Below, in pieces: positions 1-8,243 of a stretch of 64,000 nucleotides of DNA (positions within the stretch are counted from its first letter, which is position 1; every line of letters begins with the position of its first letter). The position numbers were made by a program, and so were the translations under genes. This stretch comes from Ruminococcaceae bacterium UBA5406 (GTDB lineage: Bacteria; Bacillota; Clostridia; Oscillospirales; Acutalibacteraceae), in NCBI GenBank assembly GCA_002407675.1, contig DHNW01000025.1, positions 102,341 through 166,340 of the forward strand, in the 5' to 3' direction. The notes beneath the pieces are model-generated. The model saw only the letters and a list, made by a program, of their open reading frames with translations, was not told the DNA's origin and made no database searches.

Positions 1-102
1 CGGCCCCGTAATCGAATTTGGATGGCCGTAAACGATATTTCCCAGCCGGTAAAGTTTCATCCTGCGCACATCGCTTGCAGGCGTAATGAAAACGACTTTC
101 AT
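1..102 (-). CDS. N-terminus of a probable B12-binding/radical SAM protein (partial)
   Basis: Only the first 34 codons lie in the window; the gene runs off the left edge. The start is an ATG at 100-102 preceded by a perfect AGGAGGT ribosome binding site (110-117). The visible peptide begins MKVVFITPASDVRR and continues with a GNIVYGHPNSITGP stretch. This resembles the beta-strand plus loop that opens the cobalamin-binding Rossmann domain of B12-dependent radical SAM proteins, but no CxxxCxxC cluster is in view. The family call is an inference from a short stretch and could be wrong; that a gene starts here is well supported. Confidence 0.6.
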   Translation of the reverse strand, partial: MKVVFITPASDVRRMKLYRLGNIVYGHPNSITGP

Positions 103-196
103 GGCGGTTTACCTCCTCTTAAAAATGTTTTTCTTGTTCTGTGCAGGTTCACAGCTGCGCTTGTATAAAAAGCACAATTTTTCCCGGTGACTGCCG

Positions 197-1093
197 TCAT
201 CCATTCTGTTTTTGTTCGTACTCTCTGTCCTTTCCTAAATAGAACAGGGCAACCGTGCCTGTGCCCGTATGGGCACCGATAACCGGACCAATGGAAGCCA
301 TCCGAAATTTTGTGACACCAAACTTTTCGGCAACCATCGCTTTCACATATTCCGCTCCTTCCAGGGAATCACTGTGACTGATAAAGATCATTTGATCCGC
401 CGGTTCTTCCGCTGTTTTTGCCATATGCCCGACTAAATCGTCCAGCGACTGCTTCCGCCCACGGATTTTATCCATCAGGATAATGTGTCCCTCGTCGTCA
501 AAATGAAGGACTGGTTTGATACCCAGCATGGTGCCAAACAAGGCAGACGCTCCAGAGATCCGTCCGCCCCGTTTCAAATGGTTCAGGTCGTCCACCGTAA
601 ACCAGTGGTGCATGCGGTTCCGGTTTTGCTCCAGCCAGCTTTTCACCGAATCAATATCCGCGCCGGAGCGTTTCTGCTGCACGGCATGCCACACTAAAAG
701 TCCCTCGCCAAGAGAGGCAGCAAGTGTATCGACAGAATAAATCCTGCGCTCCGGATATTTCCGGGCAAGTTCCCGGGCGGCAAGCCGGGAATTATTGTAG
801 GTCCCGCTCAGACCGGAAGAAAATGCCAGGTACAAGATATCTTTCCCATCTTTCAGAAACGGCTCGAAGGTATCCTGGAAAGTCGCAATGCTGATCTGAT
901 TGGTTGTAGACGGTTCTCCTGCGGCAATCCGTGTATAAAAATCATGGGAAGGAATGTCCCTTTCATCGGGATAATCCAAATAAGTATCATTCCCAATTGT
1001 GAAATCCATCGGGATTACAGTTACGTCAAGCTCTTCCACCATCTCCTGGGAAAGGTCGCTTGTGGAATCCGTAACGATTCTGAAATCGTTCAC
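197..1093 (-). CDS. DegV family fatty-acid-binding protein
   Basis: A 298-residue cytosolic protein of the DegV/EDD fold. DegV-family proteins bind one long-chain fatty acid and, in the FakB branch, present it to the kinase FakA for acyl-phosphate synthesis. Family landmarks are visible: the N-terminal TDSTSDL motif, SSGLSGT near residue 94, the DT pair near residue 122, GGRIS near residue 176, and the C-terminal GPVIGAHTGTG motif. The start is GTG at 1091-1093 with GGGAGA seven bases upstream. It is monocistronic, behind its own promoter (1155-1183) and separated from the ribosomal operon by that operon's terminator. Whether it is a FakB or another DegV paralogue cannot be decided, because no fakA is present in the window. 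Confidence 0.93.
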   Translation of the reverse strand: MNDFRIVTDSTSDLSQEMVEELDVTVIPMDFTIGNDTYLDYPDERDIPSHDFYTRIAAGEPSTTNQISIATFQDTFEPFLKDGKDILYLAFSSGLSGTYNNSRLAARELARKYPERRIYSVDTLAASLGEGLLVWHAVQQKRSGADIDSVKSWLEQNRNRMHHWFTVDDLNHLKRGGRISGASALFGTMLGIKPVLHFDDEGHIILMDKIRGRKQSLDDLVGHMAKTAEEPADQMIFISHSDSLEGAEYVKAMVAEKFGVTKFRMASIGPVIGAHTGTGTVALFYLGKDREYEQKQNG

Positions 1094-1154
1094 AGTGATG
1101 TCTCCCTTCCTAGCTTCCCTGTATCGGAAATTAAATTCAGACTAAATTAGCTAT

Positions 1155-1183
1155 ATTATACTTTTTTTTCTTTCTTTTGTCCA
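1155..1183 (-). promoter_or_regulatory. Sigma-A-type promoter of the degV gene
   Basis: On the minus strand, TGGACA (1178-1183) is followed after 17 bases by TATAAT (1155-1160). The -35 matches consensus at 5 of 6 positions and the -10 at all six. The spacer is a nearly pure A tract. It lies about 60 bases upstream of the degV GTG start, just past the terminator of the ribosomal operon. Confidence 0.75.
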
Positions 1184-1220
1184 TCATGAATCAAATACTT
1201 CCCAAAAAGGACTGCCGCGA

Positions 1221-1265
1221 AAAAGAAAAAACCGGCAGCCTAATCCGTAAGGGATTCAGCTGCCG
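1221..1265 (-). terminator. Rho-independent terminator of the ribosomal superoperon
   Basis: Directly after the rplQ stop, the minus strand forms a stem with arms CGGCAGC...GCTGCCG and inner pairs GAATCC/GGATT around a short loop (1232-1265), followed by TTTTTTCTTTT (1221-1231). This closes the transcript that begins at the S10 promoter. Confidence 0.9.
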
Positions 1266-1283
1266 ATCCTGCCGTGCGGAAAA

Positions 1284-1625
1284 TTAAACAAGCTCGATAA
1301 TGGCCATTTCCGCAGCGTCGCCGCGGCGCGGCCCAAGTTTGCTGATGCGGGTGTATCCGCCGCTGCGATCCGCATATTTTGGGGCAATCTCCGTAAACAA
1401 TTTATGCACTACAGCTTTTTTGGTAATAAAGCCATACACAAGCCGTTTGTTTGCCAGATTGTCTTCTTTAGCGATGGTGATCATCTTTTCAGCCATGGAA
1501 CGGACGTCCTTGGCGCGGCTCACCGTTGTTTCTATCTTGCCATTTTCAAGAAGGAAAGTAACCATTGCCCGCAGCATAGCCATTCTGCTGGCTGTGGCCC
1601 TTCCGAGTTTTCTGGTTCCGGGCAT
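1284..1625 (-). CDS. rplQ: 50S ribosomal protein L17
   Basis: This 113-residue bacterial L17 is the last gene of the superoperon, immediately downstream of rpoA as in most bacteria. The N-terminus (MPGTRKLGR) and the basic helix that follows (ASRMAMLRAMV) are typical. L17 packs against domain III of 23S rRNA near the exit tunnel. The start ATG has AAGGAG at a good distance. The strong terminator begins just past the stop codon. Confidence 0.98.
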   Translation of the reverse strand: MPGTRKLGRATASRMAMLRAMVTFLLENGKIETTVSRAKDVRSMAEKMITIAKEDNLANKRLVYGFITKKAVVHKLFTEIAPKYADRSGGYTRISKLGPRRGDAAEMAIIELV

Positions 1626-1662
1626 CGAATATCACTCCTTTTCTTAAGGATTTGCGCCTGGT

Positions 1663-2616
1663 TTATTCGTCATCCTTGCGCAGATTAAAGCCGAGCGAAG
1701 CCATCTTCCAGACGACTTCCTGCAGAGATTTGCGTCCCAGGTTGCGGACTTTCATCATATCTTCTTCCGATTTATTGATGATGTCCCCCACCGTATTAAT
1801 TCCGGCGCGTTTCAGGCAGTTGAACGAACGAACGGAAAGATCCAGTTCCTCAATCGTCATATCGAGAATTTTTTCTTTGCTCTTATCGTCTTTTTCAACC
1901 ATGATCTCAGTGTTGCTGCCCTTATCGGAAAGATTGACAAACAGGTTCAGATGCTCTGTTAGGATTTTCGCCGCCAGCGAAACCGCTTCCTGCGCATTGA
2001 TAATGCCGTTCGTCCAAACTTCCATTGTCAGTTTGTCGTAATCGATGCTCTGCCCGACACGGGTCGGCTCTACATTGTAATTTACCTTGTAAACCGGAGT
2101 GTAGATGGAATCCACGGGCAGCACGCCAATTACGCTGGCATTCATATTCTGCTTGTTACGCTCGGCTGAAACATAGCCCCGGCCCTTATCGAGAGTCAGT
2201 TCCATATACAGCTTTGCCCCGTCACCCAGCGTAGCGATGTGCATGTCCGGATTGAGAATCTCCACCTCGCTGTCGCACTTGATTGAGTCGGCCGTAACTT
2301 CACAAGGGCCCTCGGCACAGATTTCAACCGTTTTCGGGCCGTTGCAGTGCAGTTTTGCCGTCAACCCTTTAATATTAAGGATGATTTCGGTGACATCCTC
2401 TTTTACGCCCGGGATCGTAGAAAATTCGTGCAGAACACCGTCAATCTTAATGGAAGTAACTGCCGAACCAGGCAATGACGACAGCAGCACACGCCGAAGG
2501 CTGTTGCCCAGCGTGGTGCCGAAGCCCCGCTCCAGCGGCTCCACAATGAATTCCCCGTACGTTCCGTCCTCGGACAAATCATTCGTTTCGATCCTTGGCT
2601 TCTCAATCTCGATCAT
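1663..2616 (-). CDS. rpoA: DNA-directed RNA polymerase subunit alpha
   Basis: A 317-residue alpha subunit. The N-terminal dimerisation/assembly domain covers about residues 1-230 (RGFGTTLGNSLRRVLLSS signature near the start), and the C-terminal DNA- and activator-binding domain covers about 250-310, with the helix-hairpin-helix segment ending in RNLGRKSL. The frame is open further upstream, but ATG 2614-2616 (MIEIEKP) is preceded by AAGGAGGG with a six-base spacer and matches the usual protein start. It lies between rpsD and rplQ, the standard alpha-operon position. Confidence 0.98.
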   Translation of the reverse strand: MIEIEKPRIETNDLSEDGTYGEFIVEPLERGFGTTLGNSLRRVLLSSLPGSAVTSIKIDGVLHEFSTIPGVKEDVTEIILNIKGLTAKLHCNGPKTVEICAEGPCEVTADSIKCDSEVEILNPDMHIATLGDGAKLYMELTLDKGRGYVSAERNKQNMNASVIGVLPVDSIYTPVYKVNYNVEPTRVGQSIDYDKLTMEVWTNGIINAQEAVSLAAKILTEHLNLFVNLSDKGSNTEIMVEKDDKSKEKILDMTIEELDLSVRSFNCLKRAGINTVGDIINKSEEDMMKVRNLGRKSLQEVVWKMASLGFNLRKDDE

Positions 2617-2691
2617 TAGCGACCCTCCTTGCCATATAGCGGATGAATTTATCTGCCACAATACTTCTTCCCCCTCTACAGGGGAGAGGCA

Positions 2692-3318
2692 TTACTTGGA
2701 GTACAACTCAACGATGAGAGTTTCATCAACAGGAAGGTCGACTTCTTCGCGCGTCGGCAGCGCAAGGACCTTGCCCTCCAGCGAATCGCGGTTTACATCC
2801 AGCCATTTGGGCACTGGGCGGGAATCATTCGCTTCCAGAACCGACTTGAATTTTTCGCTCTTGCGGCTGGTATCCTTAATGGAAATCATCTCTCCTGCGC
2901 TAGTCAGGTAGGACGGAATATCAACGTGCTTGCCGTTCACGGTAAAATGGCCGTGTGTAACCAGCTGGCGTGCTTCAGCCCTAGAATTGGCCCAGCCCAG
3001 ACGGTAAACGACATTGTCTAAACGGCGTTCCAGCAAAATCAAAAGTTCTTCGCCGGTTTTACCCTGCTTTTTGGTCGCCATCTCATAATACCTGTGGAAC
3101 TGAGATTCAAGAACACCATAGTACCGTTTTGTCATCTGCTTAGCACGCAGCTGAAGGCCGTACTCAGAAGTCTTCTTGCGCCCCTGGCCATGCTGGCCAG
3201 GCACATACGCACGGCGCCCAACGGCACACTTGTTCGTATAGCATCTCTGCCCCTTCAAAAAAAGTTTCTGCCCTTCGCGGCGGCACAGTTTGCACACGGA
3301 ATCCGTATATCTCGCCAT
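2692..3318 (-). CDS. rpsD: 30S ribosomal protein S4, zinc-binding form
   Basis: A 208-residue S4, a primary 16S rRNA binder that nucleates assembly of the 30S body. The N-terminus carries Cys pairs (CKLC followed by C...C within residues 9-31), the C+ zinc-binding form, and an S4 RNA-binding domain follows from about residue 98. ATG 3316-3318 (MARYTDS) is the conserved start, and the in-frame extension upstream overlaps the ribosome binding region. In this organism S4 sits in the alpha operon after rpsK, unlike Bacillus subtilis, where rpsD is transcribed separately. Confidence 0.98.
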   Translation of the reverse strand: MARYTDSVCKLCRREGQKLFLKGQRCYTNKCAVGRRAYVPGQHGQGRKKTSEYGLQLRAKQMTKRYYGVLESQFHRYYEMATKKQGKTGEELLILLERRLDNVVYRLGWANSRAEARQLVTHGHFTVNGKHVDIPSYLTSAGEMISIKDTSRKSEKFKSVLEANDSRPVPKWLDVNRDSLEGKVLALPTREEVDLPVDETLIVELYSK

Positions 3319-3341
3319 CTTTTGCTTACACCTCCTAAAAA

Positions 3342-3746
3342 CTACACGCGTCTTCTCTTCGGCGGGCGGCACCCGTTGTGGGGAATCGGGGTAACATCTT
3401 TAATCATGCTGACCTCAAGGCCCGCGCCCTGAAGAGCGCGAATAGCGGCTTCACGGCCCGATCCGGGTCCTTTTACATAAACTTCCACCGATTTCATGCC
3501 GTGCTCCATAGCGGCTTTTGCGGCTGATTCGGCAGCAGTTTGGGCGGCAAAAGGAGTGGATTTTCTGGAACCCCTGAATCCAAGCTCGCCCGAACTCGCC
3601 CAGGAAACCGCATTCCCCTGCACGTCGGTGATGGTAACGATTGTATTATTGAAAGTTGACTGGATATGAGCGGATCCGCGGTCAATATTTTTACGCTCAC
3701 GGCGCCTGCGGGCAGAAGCCTTCGGCGCTGCTTTCTTTCCTGGCAT
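3342..3746 (-). CDS. rpsK: 30S ribosomal protein S11
   Basis: A 134-residue S11, a platform protein of the 30S subunit contacting the 690 and 790 loops of 16S rRNA near the E site. The typical core (GSAHIQSTFNNTIVTITD) and the basic tail ending CRPPKRRRV are intact. ATG 3744-3746 has GGAGGG upstream. It sits between rpsM and rpsD. Confidence 0.98.
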   Translation of the reverse strand: MPGKKAAPKASARRRRERKNIDRGSAHIQSTFNNTIVTITDVQGNAVSWASSGELGFRGSRKSTPFAAQTAAESAAKAAMEHGMKSVEVYVKGPGSGREAAIRALQGAGLEVSMIKDVTPIPHNGCRPPKRRRV

Positions 3747-3764
3747 GTTTTATATCCCTCCCGA

Positions 3765-4133
3765 TTATTTTTTCTTGTTGGCCATTGTCCTTCTTGGGCC
3801 TTTGCGCGTGCGCGCATTGGTCTTGGAACGCTGGCCTCTTACCGGCAGGCCCTTGCGGTGCCGGATACCACGGTAGCAGCCGATTTCTATCAGCCGCTTA
3901 ATGTCAAAGGCAACATCGCGGCGAAGGTCACCTTCTACGCGGCAGTTGTGGTCAATATATTCTCTGATTTTCGCCGTGTCATCTTCCGTCAAGTCTCTTA
4001 CTCTGGTATCCGGGTTTACGCCGGTCTCGGAACAGATCCGAGTCGCCGTTTTACGGCCAATCCCGAAAATATAAGTAAGAGCAATCTCAATGCGCTTATC
4101 CCGCGGCAGATCAATACCTGCAATACGCGCCAT
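3765..4133 (-). CDS. rpsM: 30S ribosomal protein S13
   Basis: A 122-residue S13 of the 30S head, which forms intersubunit bridges B1a/B1b and contacts P-site tRNA through its basic C-terminal tail (here ending GPRRTMANKKK). The N-terminus MARIAGIDLPRDKR and the helix-turn-helix core are canonical. A GGAGGTG site precedes the ATG. It follows rpmJ as in other Firmicutes. Confidence 0.98.
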   Translation of the reverse strand: MARIAGIDLPRDKRIEIALTYIFGIGRKTATRICSETGVNPDTRVRDLTEDDTAKIREYIDHNCRVEGDLRRDVAFDIKRLIEIGCYRGIRHRKGLPVRGQRSKTNARTRKGPRRTMANKKK

Positions 4134-4168
4134 AGTGGTTGCACCTCCAAATTAATAGGTTTGCGCCA

Positions 4169-4282
4169 TTAACCTTGGCGCTGCTTGTGCTTTGGGTTCT
4201 CACAGATTACCATAACTTTGCCCTTACGTTTAATGATTTTGCATTTTTCGCACATTTTCTTTACAGAAGATCTTACTTTCAT
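4169..4282 (-). CDS. rpmJ: 50S ribosomal protein L36, zinc-binding form
   Basis: A 37-residue gene between infA and rpsM. The peptide starts MKVRSSVKKMCEKC and ends NPKHKQRQG. Cys11, Cys14, Cys27 and His32 form the zinc-ribbon set of the C+ L36. ATG 4280-4282 is preceded by GGGAGGG seven bases upstream and the stop is TAA (4169-4171). L36 joins the 23S rRNA domains near the L7/L12 stalk base. Confidence 0.97.
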   Translation of the reverse strand: MKVRSSVKKMCEKCKIIKRKGKVMVICENPKHKQRQG

Positions 4283-4347
4283 CCGTGTGCCCTCCCTTTT
4301 GGATCCGAATGTTTTCCTGTTTTATAAAAAACTGTTTATCTCTCCGG

Positions 4348-4566
4348 TTACTTAGAACGCCATGTAATGCGCCCGCGCGTCAGGTCATAAGGTGAAAGCT
4401 CAATGGTCACCTTATCGCCCGGAAGGATCCGGATAAAATTCATGCGGAGCTTTCCGGAAATATGCGCGAGTATTGTATGATGGTTAGCAAGCTCTACCGT
4501 AAACATGGCATTTGGCAAAGCCTCGGTCACGACGCCTTCCGTTTCAATTACGTCCTGTTTCGACAT
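4348..4566 (-). CDS. infA: Translation initiation factor IF-1
   Basis: A 72-residue IF-1 with a single OB-fold (S1-like) domain. It occupies the ribosomal A site during initiation and supports IF-2/IF-3. The start chosen is ATG 4564-4566 (MSKQDVIETEG), with GGAGG eight bases upstream, rather than the longer in-frame opening. The conserved SGKLRMNFIRILPGDKV stretch is intact. It sits between the KOW gene and rpmJ. Confidence 0.98.
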   Translation of the reverse strand: MSKQDVIETEGVVTEALPNAMFTVELANHHTILAHISGKLRMNFIRILPGDKVTIELSPYDLTRGRITWRSK

Positions 4567-4570
4567 AAAA

Positions 4571-4837
4571 TCAGCCTCCTCGTCTGGCAAGCGGCCCTAT
4601 ACTATTCAAATCCGCAAGGGCCCGGCGAATTTCGCGATTGGTCTGCATCTGGTTTTCAGAAAGCAGACTGCCGGTTGGGGACAAATGCTTCAGGTTTTTC
4701 TTTTTGGGATGTTCCAGGCTTCGGCGCCTGCCATCACAGACGATGGCATAACGCGCACCAGCTTCCAGAACAACCAGAAAATCTCCCCCGTCGCGTCCTG
4801 CGGAAGACCGCACAATCCGCCCTCTGACGAAATCCAT
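4571..4837 (-). CDS. KOW-domain RNA-binding protein (L14e-like)
   Basis: An 88-residue basic protein whose N-terminal half has a KOW/L14e-type SH3-like fold (MDFVRGRIVRSSAGRDGGDFLVVLE), ending in a charged tail. Genes like this between map and infA are common in Clostridia and are annotated as KOW-domain or L14e-related proteins, but no precise role is established. The stop lies only four bases from the infA start, so the two are probably translationally linked. A ribosomal or assembly-related role is inferred from position alone. Confidence 0.88.
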   Translation of the reverse strand: MDFVRGRIVRSSAGRDGGDFLVVLEAGARYAIVCDGRRRSLEHPKKKNLKHLSPTGSLLSENQMQTNREIRRALADLNSIGPLARRGG

Positions 4838-4849
4838 CGGCCGCCCCTC

Positions 4850-5602
4850 CTAATCCGCCACAGTCAGGATAACCGGGCCGTCCGGAGTAATTGCAATGGT
4901 GTTTTCAAAATGGGCGGAAAGTTTTCCGTCGGCTGTCACCGTCGTCCAGCCATCTGCAAGAGTTTCCACGTCCCGGACTCCCTGGTTAATCATCGGTTCA
5001 ACGGTAATCGTCATACCGGGCAACAGGCGCACGCCCCTTCCAGGCGTACCGTAATTAGGAACACTGGGGTCTTCATGCATTTTCGCGCCTACTCCGTGGC
5101 CGACGTAATCCCGTACCACCGAGTAACCGCGAGCTTCGACATACCGCTGCACCGCGCTCCCGACGTCGCCTAAGCGATTGCCGGCAACCGCGGCGCGGAT
5201 CCCCTCTTCCATACTTTCACGGGTGGCATCCATCAGCCGCTGTGCCTCTGCGCTGACTTCCCCGCACGGGAATGTGTACGCATTGTCACCGATATAACCT
5301 TCATACGTTGCACAAAGGTCAACGCTGACGATATCCCCCTCTTTGAGGATCTGTTTTTTGCTTGGTATGCCATGGATGACTACGTTATTCACGGAAACAC
5401 ACGCGCTGGCCGGGAAGCCGCAGTACCCGAGTTCGGTCGGCGTTGCGCCCTGTTTTTCAATAGAGCGGCGCACAACACGGTCAATTTCCCATGTGGAAAC
5501 TCCTGGCTCGACTGCAGCTCCTGCCGCCTTCAGCGCATTCGCTGCGATCCTGCCCGCCTGGCGCATAATTTCAAGCTCTCTTTTTGTCTTTAGAACAATC
5601 AT
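4850..5602 (-). CDS. map: Type I methionine aminopeptidase
   Basis: A 250-residue MetAP without the N-terminal zinc extension. It removes the initiator methionine from nascent cytosolic proteins when residue two is small. The pita-bread fold carries the dinuclear metal ligands, visible as the Asp in VSVDLCA, the Asp in GDNAYTFPCG, the His in GHGVG, the Glu in ITVEPM and the Glu in HFENTIAITP. It lies three bases after adk within the spc operon. Confidence 0.97.
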   Translation of the reverse strand: MIVLKTKRELEIMRQAGRIAANALKAAGAAVEPGVSTWEIDRVVRRSIEKQGATPTELGYCGFPASACVSVNNVVIHGIPSKKQILKEGDIVSVDLCATYEGYIGDNAYTFPCGEVSAEAQRLMDATRESMEEGIRAAVAGNRLGDVGSAVQRYVEARGYSVVRDYVGHGVGAKMHEDPSVPNYGTPGRGVRLLPGMTITVEPMINQGVRDVETLADGWTTVTADGKLSAHFENTIAITPDGPVILTVAD

Positions 5603-5605
5603 TGA

Positions 5606-6235
5606 TTACGCCTCTACTGCGTTGATAATATCGCGCTCAGTCTGGGGGATATTGTTGCTGCCATTGATTTCACAGAGCTTGCCCTGCTTTTTGTAATAAT
5701 CCACCAAGGGCTCGGTCTGCTCATGGTATACCCTCAAACGGGCTTTTACGGTTTCCGGTTTGTCATCCTTACGCTGAACAAGGGTGCTGCCGCAATGATC
5801 ACAAATGCCTTCCACTTTTGGTTTCTTTGTCTTAACATTGTAAGTGGCACCGCATTGGATGCAGACACGGCGGCCGGACAAACGGCTCATAATCAGGTCT
5901 TCCGGCACAACGATATCGATGACCTTGTCGACCTTGACCATTTTATCCAGCGCCTCGGCCTGGGGAATGGTGCGCGGAAAGCCGTCCAGGATAAATCCGC
6001 TGCCGCAGTCGCTTTTGGCAAGGCGTTCGCGGATAATCCCAATAACGATCTCATCGGGGACGAGTTTGCCCGCCTCGGTATAGACTTTTGCCTTCAGGCC
6101 CATTTCCGTACCGCTTTTCAGCGCTTCACGAATAATATTGCCGGTTGATATGGTTGGAATCTTCAGATCTTTGGAAAGAAGCTCGGCATGGGTTCCTTTC
6201 CCTGCGCCTGGAGCGCCAAGTAAAATAATATTCAT
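5606..6235 (-). CDS. adk: Adenylate kinase, zinc-binding LID form
   Basis: A 209-residue adenylate kinase catalysing ATP + AMP = 2 ADP. The P-loop GAPGAGKGT is at residues 7-15. The long-form LID domain holds Cys125, Cys128, Cys145 and Cys148, the structural zinc set of Gram-positive Adk. The frame can be opened at an upstream GTG, but that codon overlaps the AAGGAG site, so ATG 6233-6235 is the likely start. It lies between secY and map, the usual order. Confidence 0.97.
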   Translation of the reverse strand: MNIILLGAPGAGKGTHAELLSKDLKIPTISTGNIIREALKSGTEMGLKAKVYTEAGKLVPDEIVIGIIRERLAKSDCGSGFILDGFPRTIPQAEALDKMVKVDKVIDIVVPEDLIMSRLSGRRVCIQCGATYNVKTKKPKVEGICDHCGSTLVQRKDDKPETVKARLRVYHEQTEPLVDYYKKQGKLCEINGSNNIPQTERDIINAVEA

Positions 6236-6253
6236 TCTGTTATCCACTCCTTA

Positions 6254-7588
6254 TCAGTCCAGGAAACCTTTGTAATGCCTCATCATCATCTGGGATTCCA
6301 GCTGCTGCACGGTTTCCAGCGCAACGCCGACAAGAATCAGCAGTGACGTACCCCCGATAGACAGCGTCCGCATTCCAGTCGCCGCACCGAAGATAATCGG
6401 GAACAGTGCAATAAATGCGAGGAACAGAGCACCAACAAACGTTACTTTGGAAAGAACTTTCGCAATATAATCGGAGGTCGGTTTTCCAGGACGGATCCCT
6501 GGGATCGTCCCATTGCTCTGACGAAGATTATTAGCCATCTCAATTGGATTATACTGGATGGACATATAGAAATACGCAAAAACAATAATTAGGAAGAAAT
6601 AAAGGATGCAGTAAATCCAACCGGTGGTAGAAAACGCATCGAAGAAACTTCTCCAGAACCCCGTCTTAACACGGTCGCCAAGGAAGAAATCAATGGTTGA
6701 TGGAATAATAAGAATGGAGCTTGCGAAAATGATCGGCATAACACCGGACAGACCGACCTTGATCGGAATATGGGTGCTTTGCCCGCCGTACATTTTTCTT
6801 CCAACCACGCGTTTGGCGTACTGAACCGGGATGCGGTGTTCAGAATCATACATAAACACAACAACCCACATCATGACAATGAACATCACAAAGAACAGCG
6901 GGACAAGGAAGTAATACTTGCCGTAGCTGGCTGGATCCTGGTTGGCCGCGTTCCAGAAAATTGAAATCGAGTTGAGGATATGCGGCAGTCTGGACACGAT
7001 ACCGGCAAACAGCAGAATAGAAATACCGTTGCCAACACCAAACTGGTTGATCTGCTCGCCCAGCCACATCATCAGAGTAGAGCCGGCCGTAAATGCAAGG
7101 ATAATGACAAAGCCCGCAAATACCTGCTGCCAACCGCTGTTATACTTGACAATCGGAGTACCCTGGTAGGAACTGTTGTGCAAGTAGAAGAAATAGAAAA
7201 TTGCCTGCATCAAAGCCAGCAGCACAGCCACATAGCGTGTAATGGCACCGAGCCTTTTGCGGCCCTCTTCGCCTTCTTTGGCCATCCGCTCCAGCGCGGG
7301 GATTGCAACCGTCAGCAGCTCCACAACAATGGAACTGTTGATGTAAGGCGTAACACCCATGGCAAACAGGCCGGCATAGGCAAACGCGCCGCCGGACAAC
7401 GTATCGAGGTAACTTAGCGCCGTGCCGGCAGAATAGACCTGACTCATCAGGCCCTTTAAGGCTGTTGTATTCAGGAATGGCACGGTAACTACAGCGCCAA
7501 GCCTTGAAATAAAAATAATAAACAGAGTAAACAGAATTTTTTTGCGCAAATCCGGAATGGCCCAGGCGTTCTTGATTGTTTTAAACAA
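6254..7588 (-). CDS. secY: Protein translocase channel subunit SecY
   Basis: A 444-residue polytopic inner-membrane protein with about ten membrane segments that forms the Sec channel with SecE and SecG. Signature stretches are present: GVTPYINSSIVVELL, and the cytosolic loops C4 and C5 carrying SEHRIPVQYAKR and GIRPGKPT. The start lies directly after the rplO stop, so the two are tightly coupled. Confidence 0.98.
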   Translation of the reverse strand: MFKTIKNAWAIPDLRKKILFTLFIIFISRLGAVVTVPFLNTTALKGLMSQVYSAGTALSYLDTLSGGAFAYAGLFAMGVTPYINSSIVVELLTVAIPALERMAKEGEEGRKRLGAITRYVAVLLALMQAIFYFFYLHNSSYQGTPIVKYNSGWQQVFAGFVIILAFTAGSTLMMWLGEQINQFGVGNGISILLFAGIVSRLPHILNSISIFWNAANQDPASYGKYYFLVPLFFVMFIVMMWVVVFMYDSEHRIPVQYAKRVVGRKMYGGQSTHIPIKVGLSGVMPIIFASSILIIPSTIDFFLGDRVKTGFWRSFFDAFSTTGWIYCILYFFLIIVFAYFYMSIQYNPIEMANNLRQSNGTIPGIRPGKPTSDYIAKVLSKVTFVGALFLAFIALFPIIFGAATGMRTLSIGGTSLLILVGVALETVQQLESQMMMRHYKGFLD

Positions 7589-7589
7589 A

Positions 7590-8030
7590 TCAGATCACCT
7601 CTGCCTTCCCGCCGGCAGCTTCAATTTTTTGCTTCGCAGAGCCGGAAAATGCATTGGCCTTGACCGTTAGTTTCTTTGTCAGGCTTCCGTTTCCCAGGAT
7701 TTTGATTCCATCTCCGCAGGATTTAATAATTCCCGCATCAATCAGCATTTTTGCGTCGACTGTCGATCCGTCGCTGAACTTTTCAAGTGAACCAATATTC
7801 ACGGCATGAATCGACTTAGAAAAAATATTGACAAACCCGCGCTTGGGGATACGCCTCTGCAAAGGCATCTGACCGCCTTCAAATCCGGGGCGGATGGAGC
7901 CGCCGGACCGTGCCTTCTGGCCTTTATGGCCTTTTCCGGCCGTTTTGCCCTGACCGGAACTAATGCCCCTGCCGATGCGCTTAGGTTCTTTGCGGGAACC
8001 CGGTGTCACCGTCAGATCATTTATCTTCAT
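7590..8030 (-). CDS. rplO: 50S ribosomal protein L15
   Basis: A 146-residue L15, a late-assembly 50S protein with a long basic Gly-rich N-terminal extension that penetrates 23S rRNA (GRGISSGQGKTAGKGHKGQ) and a globular C-terminal half. It sits between rpmD and secY. The ATG follows a GGAGGTG site. Confidence 0.98.
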   Translation of the reverse strand: MKINDLTVTPGSRKEPKRIGRGISSGQGKTAGKGHKGQKARSGGSIRPGFEGGQMPLQRRIPKRGFVNIFSKSIHAVNIGSLEKFSDGSTVDAKMLIDAGIIKSCGDGIKILGNGSLTKKLTVKANAFSGSAKQKIEAAGGKAEVI

Positions 8031-8048
8031 GAATTCGCACCTCCTTGC

Positions 8049-8228
8049 TTATGCATTGCTTACCTCGATGAGGTGGATAATCTTGGCCACCTTGCCTTTG
8101 GTCTGATTGTTGTCGGGCTGGACCGACGAATCCCCAATCTTGGTAAGACCAAGAGCGCGGGCGGTTGCAATCTGGTCTTTCTTTGCACCGATCAGGCTTT
8201 TAACCAGCGTAACTTTTAACTGTGCCAT
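8049..8228 (-). CDS. rpmD: 50S ribosomal protein L30
   Basis: A 59-residue L30 between rpsE and rplO. The peptide starts MAQLKVTLVKSLIGAKKDQ and ends IIHLIEVSNA, the compact alpha-beta L30 fold. ATG 8226-8228 is preceded by AGGAGGG ten bases upstream and the stop is TAA (8049-8051). The gene is short but unmistakable by sequence and position. Confidence 0.97.
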   Translation of the reverse strand: MAQLKVTLVKSLIGAKKDQIATARALGLTKIGDSSVQPDNNQTKGKVAKIIHLIEVSNA

Positions 8229-8243
8229 CTTGCTCTGCCCTCC

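Noticed and set aside
1094..1154. Small plus-strand frame at 944-1150 across the degV start
   Set aside because: It overlaps degV in antisense and its promoter region; no ribosome binding site and no homology-like features.
2617..2661. Longer N-terminus for rpoA (and comparable extensions for rpsD, rplE, rplX, rplD, ftsX, leuC)
   Set aside because: In each case an internal ATG has a correctly spaced ribosome binding site and gives the conserved protein start, while the extension runs into the upstream gene or its binding site.
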